Part shown: piece after piece, positions 54,635 to 64,000 of the stretch
How the letters are laid out: the number at the start of each line of letters is the position of its first letter
How positions within the stretch are numbered: the first letter of the stretch is position 1
NCBI GenBank assembly: GCA_024347235.1
Contig: AP025283.1
Location: forward strand, 4,154,001-4,218,000
DNA: 64,000 nucleotides
Origin: Aliamphritea spongicola
Lineage (GTDB): Bacteria; Pseudomonadota; Gammaproteobacteria; Pseudomonadales; Balneatricaceae
Direction: 5' to 3'
Translations under genes and position numbers: made by a program
The notes under the pieces: model-generated
Databases searched by the model: none
Told to the model about the DNA's origin: nothing
Seen by the model: the letters and a program-made list of their open reading frames with translations, nothing else

Positions 54635-56803
54635 ATGCTTAAAATCTGGTCACTTATCTTTGCATTGTTGTTATCAGTCTCATCAGCGACCTTTGCCGCT
54701 GACAGTTCCGGTGACGATGAATACTTGTACTCTTCTGAAAAATGGCGTCTTTTCTGTTTATGCAACACGCAATAGACAGAAAGATCAGCTCATCCGCAGC
54801 CTTAACAGCTGGTCTGAACAAACTGGTACCATGTGGCACAACATGACCAAAGGTCAGGGTACAGACGGTTTTACCGAACTGCTGCTAACTTTGCGGCGAT
54901 GATGATCATCGCTTTGTTTGTTGAAGCACTGGTCGGTTACAAGCTCAAACGCCTGTGTGACCGCATAACCGAACAGAACTCACTGGACTGGCGACAAAGC
55001 CTGGGGCTGCTTCTGCTTCGGTGCGTGTTCAGCTATATAGCGTTAGCCGTTTTTAGCGTGGTCGCTTATCTGATCCCACTCACACTGTACGACACAGAAG
55101 ATATCTACCGGATTGCATTAGTTGCCATTCTTAACATGATCATCAGCATTCGGGCCTTTACCATTCTTGCTCAGCTTATCTGGGCGCCTCATGCATCCGG
55201 TCTGCGCCTGATGAACATTGAGTGCCATCTTGCCCGACGCTTTTATTTCTGGTCTGTGGGCTTTGTCGCGGCTTATAACATCTCAACAACGTCCTGGCAG
55301 CTGCTCTATCAGTTCGGCATAGATGCCATAATGTTCGCTCTCATCGTGCCTGTGAATGGTCTGCTCATGAACAGCATTGCAATTCTGTTCGTAGTGCTGA
55401 ACCGTAAACCCATCACCAACCTGTTCACCGATGGTCGCGAAGCATCCACCCTGTTTACTCAGAACGTACGCCAGATGTGGCCAACGCTTATCAGCATCTG
55501 GTTACTGATTATCTGGACGATTTGGGCAGCTAACGAGTTCCTCGGCTATTACAGCCAGGCAGATCAGATTACACCTGCATGGTGGATCACTATCAGCTTC
55601 CCTATACTGGACCGCATTATTTTCATACTGCTGAGCAAACTGAAAGACATCACATGGCTGCAAAGCCACTCTTTCGAGCGCCGTTGCGATACGTTTATCA
55701 CACGTACCTTATTTGCGATCCGTACCATCCTTATTTCAGCAGTGCTATACCACGTCATAAACAGCTTCGGTTACGACACATGGGAAATGCTGGCCGCAAA
55801 TCTGGGACACCTGCTTGGTAAGTCTGTTGATGTCATCATTGTTCTGGTGATTGCTTACGCCATCTGGGAAGTCATTCAGTCTGCAATTGAGCGTCACTTA
55901 CCTGCCGATGCATTTGTTGAAGACAACGGCATGGCAAGCCTTGAAGGTGAAGGCGGCGGTGCCGGCGCGACCCGCTCAGAAACATTATTGCCACTTGTAC
56001 GCTCCTTCTTACTCGTATTCCTTCTGGTATGCGTCGTACTGACTGTACTGAGCATTGCCGGCGTCGAGATCGCACCGCTACTGGCCGGTGCCGGTATTGT
56101 CGGCATCGCCGTAGGCTTTGGTGCACAGAAACTGGTTCAAGACGTAATCTCCGGAATTTTCTTCCTGCTGGATGATGCATTCCGACGGGGTGAATACATT
56201 GAAGCGGCAGGACTACGAGGTACTGTAGAGCGGATATCCATTCGTTCCATTCGTTTGCGCCATCACCTGGGTGCTGTACAAACAATTCCTTTCAGTGAAA
56301 TGGCCACCGTGACCAACCTCTCACGAGACTGGATCACCATGAAACTGGAATTCCGCCTGGCTTACGACACTAACGTTGAACAGGTACGCAAACTGATCAA
56401 GAAGGTCGGTCAGAAAATGCTTGAGCACGAAGAGTACGGCCCACACTTCCTGCTGCCGCTTAAGTCCCAGGGCGTCATCCGCGTTGAGGAATCTGCGCTG
56501 ATCTTCCGTATGAAGTTTACCTGTGTACCGGGCGAACAGTGGATTATCCGCCGTGAAGCCTATCGCCTTGTGAAAGAAGCACTGAGCGCCAACGATATTC
56601 ACTTCGCACACCGCTCTGTACATGTTCTATTACCGGATCAACCGGAAGAACTGGACAAATCAACGGATGCAGCGGCTTTACAACAACAAACCATTGCTAA
56701 GGCTGGCGCAGCAGCATTAACTGCAAGCCCCGAAATCAGACGTCAGGACAAAATCGACGATGATAAAGCCAACGTTATAGGGGCTGATGCAGACTCATCC
56801 TGA
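54635..56803 (+). CDS. MscS-family mechanosensitive channel, long form (frameshifted)
   Basis: About 722 aa, much longer than classic MscS (about 286 aa). A signal peptide (IFALLLSVSSATFAA) and a short periplasmic part precede about ten TM segments. The conserved MscS core follows: pore helix with LAGAGIVGIAVGFGAQKLVQ, then DVISGIFFLLDDAFRRGEYI and the beta-rich domain with RSIRLRHHLGAVQTIPFSEM. An alanine-rich tail ends the protein. ATG 54635 is preceded by GAGAG. Shifts lie near 54745 and 54895. It releases solutes under hypo-osmotic membrane tension and is divergent from wbpA. Confidence 0.82.
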
Positions 56804-56817
56804 CAGGTAACCAAGCT

Positions 56818-56846
56818 TTCACACCACAACCGGCTTGTGGTGTGAA
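56818..56846 (+). terminator. Hairpin after the channel gene
   Basis: TTCACACCACAA (56818-56829) pairs perfectly with TTGTGGTGTGAA (56835-56846) around CCGGC. No T tract follows, but the 12-base stem just after the mscS-like stop probably limits read-through into the glycosyltransferase operon. Confidence 0.55.
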
Positions 56847-56981
56847 GCACATTAAGCACCAATATATAGATACAACGCAGTAAATTTTCATCCCGTGTTA
56901 ACATCCGTTCTCTCTGGGACTATCAATTACCATCTAGTCGATTGTAAGATAGCCCTTTTCATTGACCCATGAGCCAAATTC

Positions 56982-58177
56982 GTGCGCAATAAACTCGATA
57001 ATTGCCGGTTACTTATTTATAGCCATGACTCATTTGGCCTGGGCCACCTGCGTCGCTGCCGCGCGCTGGCTCATGCGCTGGTTGACCAGTACAAAGGCTT
57101 GTCGATTCTTATCCTGACAGGCTCACCGATTATTGGCCGTTTTGACTTTAAAGCCCGGGTAGATTTTGTCCGCATCCCCGGTGTTATCAAACTACACAAC
57201 GGTGATTACACATCTTTAGGCCTGCACATCGACCTTGCCGATACAATGGCGCTGCGTGAGTCCATTATTCTCCATACAGCCAAAACCTTCGCGCCGGATA
57301 TTTTTCTGGTGGATAAAGAACCTTCCGGGCTGAAAGGTGAAGTTAAAAGCACCCTTGAGATGCTTAAAGACACCAATACACAGTGTGTTCTCGGGTTACG
57401 TGATGTCATGGATGATCCGGAACTATTAGAAGTCGAGTGGCAAAAGAAACAGGTATGGCCAGTACTCGAAGATCTTTACGATGAAATATGGGTATACGGC
57501 CCGCAACGCATGGGCAACCCGCTGGAAGGTTTAAGCGGTAATTCCACTGCTATTAACAACAAAATGCAGTATTCAGGCTATCTGCCCCGCCACCTGCCTG
57601 AAAATATTGACCCCCAGAGCATCAACATCCCGGAACAACCTTACATTCTGGTCACCCCGGTGGTGGCGGTGACGGTATCGAAATGATTGACTGGGTTATG
57701 CGTGCTTATGAAGCCGCCCCTCAGCCGATGCCGGCACTTTTTGTACTCGGCCCGTTCATGGCGACAGCTGAACGGAACAATTTCCTGCAACGGGCAGAAG
57801 CACTTGAGCAGGTTGAAGCGGTGACGTTCAGCTCGCACCTTGAACACCTGATGGCAAGTGCTCACGCGGTTATTGCAATGGGCGGCTACAACACTTTCTG
57901 TGAAATTCTGTCGTTTGACCGCCCGGCCCTGATCCTGCCTCGCAGCAAACCCCGCCGGGAACAGCTGATCCGGGCGACAAAGGCACAGTCCCTGGGTTTA
58001 CTGACTGCGCTGGATCTTTCCGGTGAACGCAGTGTTGAGAGCATGCATCAGGCAATTGCAACACTGGTTACCCAAAAGCCTCCTTCTGAGCAATCCTGCC
58101 CAACCATGCTTGAAGGCCTGAGTTTTGTTGCACGCCGTTTCGGTGAACTTATTGATAACGAACAGGCTCCAAACTGA
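56982..58177 (+). CDS. COG4671-type glycosyltransferase A (frameshifted)
   Basis: About 399 aa, of the MurG/GT28-like predicted glycosyltransferases. Signatures: LLIYSHDSFGLGHLRRCRAL (the glycine-rich GxGH loop of the GT-B fold), ILILTGSPIIGRF, VDKEPSGLKGEV and LGLRDVMDDP. The C-terminal half has the donor-site pattern VIAMGGYNTFCEILSFDRPA and LILPRSKPRREQLIRA. Restoring one C near 57655 gives TPGGGGDGIEMIDWV. The GTG at 56982 is used, but ATG 56969 is a possible alternative with a shift. A paralogue follows 34 bases later. Confidence 0.8.
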
Positions 58178-58211
58178 AACATCCTGTTCAGCTGACATCC
58201 GCGGAATATCT

Positions 58212-59382
58212 ATGACGCCTACAACTCCCCGAGTGTTGTTTTATGTGCAGTATCTTCTGGGTATAGGACACGTTCGCCGTTCCGCCCTGGTTATTCAGGC
58301 ACTGGCTAACGCCGGTATTCAGGTCGATGTCATATTCGGCGGCATCCCCGTCCCGCATATCAGCTTTGCCCCAGCCACCCTGCATTATCTCGACCCGGTA
58401 AAAGTGCCGACAACGGTTTCTCCGGTCTGGTAAAGGCGGACGGCAGTGAATTCAGTTCAGCCGACAAACTTCACCGCAGCCAAAAACTGCTTGAGATATG
58501 CGATCAGTTGCAGCCGGATGTCATTGTCACGGAAACTTACCCCTTTGGCCGTCGGCAAATGCGCTTTGAACTGACCCCGTTACTGGAATGGGCCGCTAAA
58601 CAGCCAGTGTCGCCGTTAATGGTGAGCTCTATCCGGGATATTCTCCAGGCCCGCAGCCCCAAACGGGAAGACGAATGCATTGAACTGATTCAGCAGCAGT
58701 ACGATAAAGTACTGGTTCACGGAGACCCGGCATTCACTCCTCTGGAGAAAAGCTTCGCTAAAGCTGTTCAGATCCATTCTCAGCTCACCTACAGCGGCTA
58801 TGTTTGCCCGGCAAAACCACCGGCAAAAGTCCGGGAAAACCTGATTGTTGTATCAATTGGCGGCGGAGCAGTGGGTAAAGAAATCCTGCAGGCAGCCCAA
58901 CAACTTCATGCCAGCGGCTTTGAAGCCGATTGCCAGTGGTTACTGATTACCGGTCCCAATATGGCACCTGAAGACAAAAAGTCACTGGCTAAGCATAACT
59001 GCGACAACCTGCAGGTTGTTGAACTGGCAGATGACTTCATAGACAGTCTGAGCCGGGCCCGGGTATCGGTATCAATGGCCGGATACAACACGGTCATGGA
59101 CTTACTGCAGACAGAAACACCTGCTGTGGTGATACCGTTTGAAGCAGAAAGTGAAACTGAACAGCTCGCCCGCAGCCAGCTACTGGAAGCTAAAGGTCTG
59201 CTGTCCATTGTCCGGGAAAATGCTTTAACCGCTGACACCCTGAAGGCAGCAATTATTCAGGCCCGGCAGCAACAACACCAACGGCCTGCCATTAACATGC
59301 TGGGGGCTCAGCATTCAGCAGAACTGCTCAAACTTTGGGCTGAACAGCATATGCAGACCTGTAAAAAGAGACTTCGTTATGA
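58212..59382 (+). CDS. COG4671-type glycosyltransferase B (frameshifted)
   Basis: About 390 aa, paralogous to the previous gene. It has LFYVQYLLGIGHVRRSALVI (GxGH loop), VDVIFGGIPVPHI, VIVTETYPFGRRQMRFEL and MVSSIRDILQARSP. The donor site shows VSMAGYNTVMDLLQTETPA and IPFEAESETEQLARSQ. A shift near 58420 breaks the first third. Adding one A to the run at 59363-59367 changes the end to HMQTCKKETSL with a TGA at 59380-59382, overlapping the ATG of the next gene, which supports the correction. The start is ATG 58212. Confidence 0.8.
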
Positions 59383-60132
59383 GCTGGCCAGCACTGGAAC
59401 AAGAGCTGCAACTTTGGGAAACCTCTGCTGACCTCTGGTGGCGGGATGATGATGCTACTCATGATACGCCTGCCCTGCAGCAATTGCTGACCCTTGCCGG
59501 AGAATTTCAGATACCTGTACATCTGGCGGTTATCCCGCAACAGCTGCATACCAGCCTGGACTGTATCCGACAGCCGACAAACCGTCCATACAGCTACGTA
59601 TTACAGCACGGTATTAATCACCAAAGCCATGCAACAGAAGGCATGCGAAAAGTTGAGCTGGGTGGCAACTATCCACTGGAAAGCCTTTGTGATGACCTCG
59701 CTGCAGGCCGACAACGATTATCCGGGCATTTTGAGAATCAGTATCTGGACATGCTGGTCCCCCTGGAACCGGCTGTCTGATGCCCTGCTACCCCGGCTTA
59801 AACAAATCGGCTACGAAAAACTTTCTGTACTGGGCCCCGCCCTGACACTGACACTGACAGCACACAACAAATCCAGCAGTTAAATGTGCACCTGGATATT
59901 ATCAACTGGAAAGACCGTTGTTACGCCGGTGATGATCAGATCATCAGTAAACTGACTGAACACCTGTATCTTAAACGCACAGGCCAGATTGATAGCACCG
60001 AACCCTGCGGCCTGATGACCCATCATCTGGATCATGACCCCGCATGCTGGGACTTTTACAGCGCTTTTTACCTGGTGCCATGAACATGAGAAGATTCGGT
60101 GGCTTGCAGGCCCGGATCTGCTCAACCGATAA
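59379..60132 (+). CDS. Polysaccharide-deacetylase-like protein (frameshifted)
   Basis: About 250 aa, resembling the NodB-type polysaccharide deacetylase fold. LWWRDDDATHDTPALQQLL carries the catalytic base and a metal aspartate pair, and VLQHGINHQSH supplies the metal histidines (HxxxH-like). The C-terminal half includes GLMTHHLDHDPACWDFYSAF. It may remove N-acetyl groups from a glycan built by the flanking glycosyltransferases. Shifts lie near 59765, 59875 and 60068. The corrected end reads HEKIRWLAGPDLLNR with the stop at 60130-60132. It has a 4-base overlap with the upstream gene. Confidence 0.72.
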
Positions 60133-60162
60133 CCTGAATACCGCCAACCAATAAGGATTGAC

Positions 60163-61380
60163 GTGAAAAAATTGCCCTGATTCTGAAAGGCTACCCACGC
60201 CTGTCTGAAACCTTTATTGCACAGGAAATCCGTGCGCTGGAAAAACGCGGCATGGATATCACACTGGTTTCACTCCGTCATCCGACGGATAAGCAAACCC
60301 ATCCGATTCACCGGCAAATTCAGGCCAATGTCATTTACCTCCCTGAATATCTGCATCAGGAGCCTCTTCGGGTGCTTAAAGCACTGGGGCACTGCATCAG
60401 CAAGCGGACATTCTGTAAAGCTTTAAAAACCTTTTAAAAGACCTGAAAAGGGACATGAGCCACAACCGTGTCCGACGTTTTGGCCAGGCACTGGTGCTCA
60501 CAGCCGAAATGCCGACAGGCGTCGAACAAATGTATGCACATTTTCTGCATACTCCGGCATCAGTCACCCGTTATTCAGCCCTGTTGAATAAGCTTCCCTG
60601 GAGTTGTTCAGCCCACGCTAAAGATATCTGGACCTCCGAAGAATGGGAGTTACGGGAAAAGCTCCAGGAACTGGAATGGCTGGCCACCTGTACTAAAGCA
60701 AACCATACCTATCTTCAAAGCCTGAGTGATAACCCTGATAAGGTACAGCTTGTCTACCATGGTCTGGATTTTGACCGCTTTAACTACCCGCAAACAACAG
60801 CATCAGAAACACCGGCTGAAACCGTTAAAATTATCAGTGTTGGCCGAGCCGTCCCGAAAAAGGCTATGACGACCTGCTTAAAGCCTTTGCCATGCTGCCA
60901 GCAGAGCTTAACTGGCACTTCACCCACATTGGTGGTGGCGCACTGCTAAAGCCCTTACAAGCTCAGGCAGAAGCACTGGGGATTGCTGATCGCATCAGCT
61001 GGCTTGGAGCCCTGCCTCAAGAAGAAGTTCTGCAGTCCTACCGCAACAGCGATCTGTTTGTACTGGCCAGTAAAATCATCGCCGACGGTGACCGGGACGG
61101 CCTGCCGAATGTGCTGATGGAAGCCCAGAGTCAGGCGCTATGCTGCCTGGCAACCAATATTTCAGGCATTCCTGAACTGATTACCAGCGGCGAAAACGGC
61201 CTGTTAGTAGACTCGGAATCACCTGAACAACTGGCTGAAGCATTACAAACCCTGATTCAGCAACCGGAGCTGCGCAATACTCTAGGTAAAGCAGGCCAGA
61301 CCCATCTGCGGGAAAACTTCGATGTTGAGCAAGGTATTGACCAACTGGTTGACCTGTTTCAGAGCCCGCAGAGCAGCTGA
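60163..61380 (+). CDS. GT4-type glycosyltransferase (frameshifted)
   Basis: About 406 aa. One base restored in the A run 60166-60171 gives the start (GTG)KKIALILKGYPRLSETFIAQ, the standard opening of WcaL/exopolysaccharide-type GT4 enzymes, with an AAGGAT ribosome site before it. The middle has LNKLPWSCSAHAKDIW and CTKANHTYLQSLSD. The C-terminal half shows THIGGGALLKPLQAQAE, DRISWLGALPQEEV and DGLPNVLMEAQSQALCCLAT (donor E). Further shifts lie near 60430 and 60860. It is followed by a second GT4 gene 15 bases later. Confidence 0.8.
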
Positions 61381-61395
61381 TCCCCGGAGCCCTGT

Positions 61396-62562
61396 ATGCA
61401 ACAGATTGCGTTTTATGCCCCCTGAAATCCCCGGCATAAAAACCCGTCCGGTGACAGGCAAATCGCACGACTGTTGCAACATGCCCTGCAACTGGCTGGC
61501 TTTGATGTACAGCTTGCCAGCCAGTTACGCAGCTTCGATAAAGCCGGAGACAGTCAACGTCAGCAACGCATGATTGCCCTGGCAGACAAGCTGGCAAACA
61601 GAATTATTAAACACTGGCAACGTAAAGGGTATCGTCCAGACGCCTGGTTTACCTACCACCTCTACTATAAGGCACCCGACCTGCTAGGGCCGAAAATCTG
61701 CAAAACACTGAGTATTCCTTATATTGCATGTGAAGCCTCCTGGGCTGCAAAACGCGCCAACGGCCCCTGGCAAGCCTATCATCAGCAACTGGACATAGCG
61801 CTGAGCACTGCCTGCAAAGTCTGCACTATCAATCCCGTTGATCAGATCGCACTTAACGATTATTACACCACGCAAGCACCCTCCCCTTGCACCGGCTGGC
61901 TCCGTTTGTAGAAACGCCTGCCACAGAGCAGGTAAAGGATAAAACTCAGCTTGCTCACACCTATCGGCTTGATGTCAGTAAGCCTTGGCTAATAACGGTC
62001 GCCATGATGCGTGACGGGGATAAGTACAAATCTTATGAACTGTTGGCTGAAACCCTTCAGTTAATCCAGGCAGATTTCCAGCTACTGATAATAGGAGACG
62101 GCAAACGTCAGGAAGATGTAAAAACTGTTCAGCGGTGACCACAGAGTCCGTTTTGCTGGTCGTATAGATAATGAAGCCTTGCTACAGCTGCTGCCACACT
62201 TTTCTATTAATCTCTGGCCGGCAGTGAATGAAGCACTGGGAATGACGTTTCTGGAATCCCAGGCAAGAGGCTGCACCGTCGTGGCCGGTAATGAAGGCGG
62301 CGTTCACTCTGTAGTGGATAACGGACATACCGGAATACTCTGCCCGCCACGGGATTCTCTCGCCCTGGCCAGGGCCGTTGATTCACTGCTCAGCCATCCC
62401 GAACAGTTAGAAAACTATCAGCAAAACGCACGGACATACGTTACTGAAAACCACAGCCTGCAACATGCAGCCACGGAATTACGCGACATCATTTCGCACG
62501 CAATAACCATACAAAAACAAAGCAACCCGACTGAAAGTGCAGGAAATCCAGACCATGGCTGA
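61396..62562 (+). CDS. GT4-type glycosyltransferase (frameshifted)
   Basis: About 388 aa. Repair near 61420-61445 gives IAFYAPLKSPG and SGDRQIARLLQHALQLAGFD, a GT4-type N-terminus. ACEASWAAKRANGPWQAYH marks the acceptor side. The C-terminal half has PWLITVAMMRDGDKYKSYE, LLIIGDGKRQEDV and the donor loop WPAVNEALGMTFLESQARGC. Shifts lie near 61415, 61440, 61885 and 62130. Its stop overlaps the start of the histidine phosphatase gene by 8 bases, implying translational coupling. Confidence 0.78.
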
Positions 62563-63136
62563 CTTTTATTTTTGCGCCACGCAACCACCGAATGGAACCT
62601 GCAGAAACGCTTACAAGGACGTACGAATATCCCTTGCAGAGGCCGGCATTGAACAGCTTAAGAACCGTAAGATCCCGACAGTATTACAAACACTGCGCTG
62701 GTTCAGCAGCCCCTGGAGCGAGCCCGGCAAACGGCCGAGCAACTGAACATTAATGCAGCGAGCGAACTTGCACTGATAGAAATGAACTGGGGCGACTGGG
62801 AAGGCCTGACACTGACAGAACTGCGCGATACCCAACCGGAGCTGTTAGCCCGTGAAGAAACCCGCGGACTGGACCTGACGCCTCCCGGTGGAGAATCCCC
62901 GGGAAGTCAGTGCACGGGTAACGACCTGGGCAGACCTTATCAGCAGTCAGGACAGCGACCAGCAATTCGGCTGTATCTGCCACAAAGGGATTATCCGTGC
63001 GATTTATGCAGCCGCATCCGGCTGGGATATGTTGGGTAAGCCACCGCACAAACTGGACTTTAATGCGATTCAGGGGTTCCGCTATACAAACGGAGAATGG
63101 CAGATTCTGGAGCTGAACATCAATATATCCAGCTGA
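62555..63136 (+). CDS. Histidine phosphatase family protein (frameshifted)
   Basis: About 194 aa. After repair near 62575 the N-terminus reads ADFYFLRHATTEWNLQKRLQ, with the phospho-accepting histidine of the RHG motif. The second half has MNWGDWEGLTLTELRDTQPE, PPGGESPREVSARV and the second catalytic histidine in ICHKGIIRAIYAAASGW. It could act on a phosphorylated sugar intermediate of the upstream glycan pathway. Shifts lie near 62575, 62680-62720 and 62900. It ends in ELNINISS, followed by a terminator. Confidence 0.78.
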
Positions 63137-63150
63137 CTCTCAGGGCAAAA

Positions 63151-63177
63151 ATGCCGTAAGCTAACCACTTACGGCAT
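63151..63177. terminator. Bidirectional terminator
   Basis: ATGCCGTAAG at 63151-63160 pairs exactly with CTTACGGCAT at 63168-63177, with AAAA before and ATTT after. It lies between the histidine phosphatase (plus) and the epimerase gene (minus), which converge. Confidence 0.75.
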
Positions 63178-63195
63178 ATTTCATAAACAGCTCTG

Positions 63196-64000
63196 TCATC
63201 TCTGGTAATACTCTTTATACCAATCAACGAACTTCTGCATACCTTCATCAATTGGCATGGCGGGCTTAAAGTCCACCAGCGCCATCAGTTTATCCACATC
63301 AGCATAGGTACGTGGTACATCTCCTGCCTGCATGGGCAAACATTCTTTAACGGCTTCTTTCCCAGCTGCTTTTCAATTGCAGCAATAAAATCCCCAGCTC
63401 CACCGGCTCGTTATTACCAATGTTATACACTTTAAAAGGCGCCCAACTGGTTGCAGGGCTGTCTTTAGCAGCCTCTGGATCTAGCTGAGGCACTTGCGCC
63501 AACACACGCACAACCCCTCAACGATATCATCGATGTAAGTAAAGTCCCGTTGCATCTTACCGTGATTAAACACCTTTATTGGCCGGTCGTTCATGATCGC
63601 ATCGGTGAACAGGAAAGGCGCCATATCAGGCCGCCCCCACGGGCCATAAACCGTGAAAAACGCAGACCTGTAGTAGGCAGGTCATACAAATGAGAATAGC
63701 TGTGCGCCATCATCTCGTTAGATTTTTGGTTGCTGCATATAAAGACACTGGGTGATCCACACCATGGTCTTCTGAAAACGGCACTTCCTCATTCATGCCA
63801 TAAACAGAACTGGATGACGCATACACCAGATGCTCAACCTTGTTATGCCGACAACCTTCCAGAATTGTTGCCATGCCCACTAGATTTGAATCCACATAGG
63901 CCATCGGGTTCTCAATGGAATAACGCACCCCGGCCTGGGCCGCCAGATGAACAACACGGTCAAAACCCTCTGTAGTAAACAACTCGGCAACGGCTTTCCG
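63196..64000 (-). CDS. NAD-dependent nucleotide-sugar epimerase, partial (frameshifted)
   Basis: The C-terminal three quarters of an extended-SDR epimerase; the start lies beyond the right edge. It shows [26 protein letters not shown] and the catalytic YAATK, then [18 protein letters not shown]. This is the pattern of UDP-glucuronate 4-epimerases and CapI/WbnF-type proteins. The end reads [20 protein letters not shown]. Shifts lie near 63715, 63660, 63515 and 63385-63365. It may supply UDP-galacturonate for the surface polysaccharides encoded nearby. Confidence 0.78.

Overview
The window is a chromosomal segment from a moderately GC-rich, free-living gammaproteobacterium. Marine Oceanospirillales-like bacteria are the best guess. 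The support is indirect: RlmG, DUF3461, DUF2489 and HlyU-family proteins, many c-di-GMP and chemotaxis receptors, two TonB-dependent receptors and a Pseudomonas-type wbpABDE/wbpI LPS sugar cassette. No rRNA, tRNA, insertion sequence, prophage or CRISPR array was seen.

A technical point governs the whole annotation. About 44 of the 54 genes are broken by one or more single-base frameshifts, while the conserved protein sequence simply continues in the next frame. Most shifts sit in homopolymer runs and behave as one-base deletions (for example the GGDEF codons at 9408-9412, the DUF302 gene at 36159-36163 and the glycosyltransferase stop at 59363-59367). I read this as uncorrected consensus error, not gene decay. 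Each gene is therefore given with its reconstructed span and the shifts are noted.

Layout. (1) 0.1-6.2 kb: a ModF-like ABC ATPase, then a PepSY membrane protein, a small exported protein and a TonB-dependent siderophore-type receptor, probably one iron-uptake operon. (2) 6.3-7.9 kb: a LysE/RhtB exporter and a LysR regulator. (3) 8.0-15.4 kb: divergent c-di-GMP genes (CHASE-PAS-GAF-PAS-GGDEF-EAL and dCache-degenerate GGDEF-EAL), then a response regulator with a probable PilZ-like tail. (4) 15.4-23.5 kb: two glutathione S-transferases divergent from a LysR regulator, a dCache chemoreceptor, a zinc-ribbon protein, an ABC-type binding protein, a second LysE exporter and rlmG. (5) 23.8-29.7 kb: an outer-membrane receptor, a periplasmic binding protein and a BarA-like hybrid kinase in one operon, behind a hairpin-rich leader. 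(6) 29.7-37.4 kb: small membrane and lipoprotein genes, a vWA lipoprotein, DUF3461, a spermidine-synthase-like methyltransferase, a formylglycine-enzyme-like protein, DUF302, a START lipoprotein and HlyU.

(7) 37.5-54.3 kb: an O-antigen/LPS locus read entirely on the minus strand. wbpA, wbpB, wbpD and wbpE make UDP-2,3-diacetamido-2,3-dideoxy-glucuronate and the WbpI-like 2-epimerase converts it to the manno form. A WbpM/FlaA1-type dehydratase and a second DegT aminotransferase probably make a 4-amino-4,6-dideoxy sugar. Four glycosyltransferases, an acetyltransferase, an ATP-grasp enzyme, a Wzx flippase and a WbpL-type initiating transferase complete it. No Wzy was found. The core (about 39.0-50.4 kb) is strikingly AT-rich and its edges fall inside the dehydratase and wbpE genes, which suggests cassette exchange.

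(8) 54.6-64 kb: an MscS-type channel, then a tight plus-strand set of two COG4671-type glycosyltransferases, a polysaccharide-deacetylase-like protein, two GT4 glycosyltransferases and a histidine phosphatase, and a truncated nucleotide-sugar epimerase at the right edge. This last plus-strand set is the best candidate for an undescribed glycan system.
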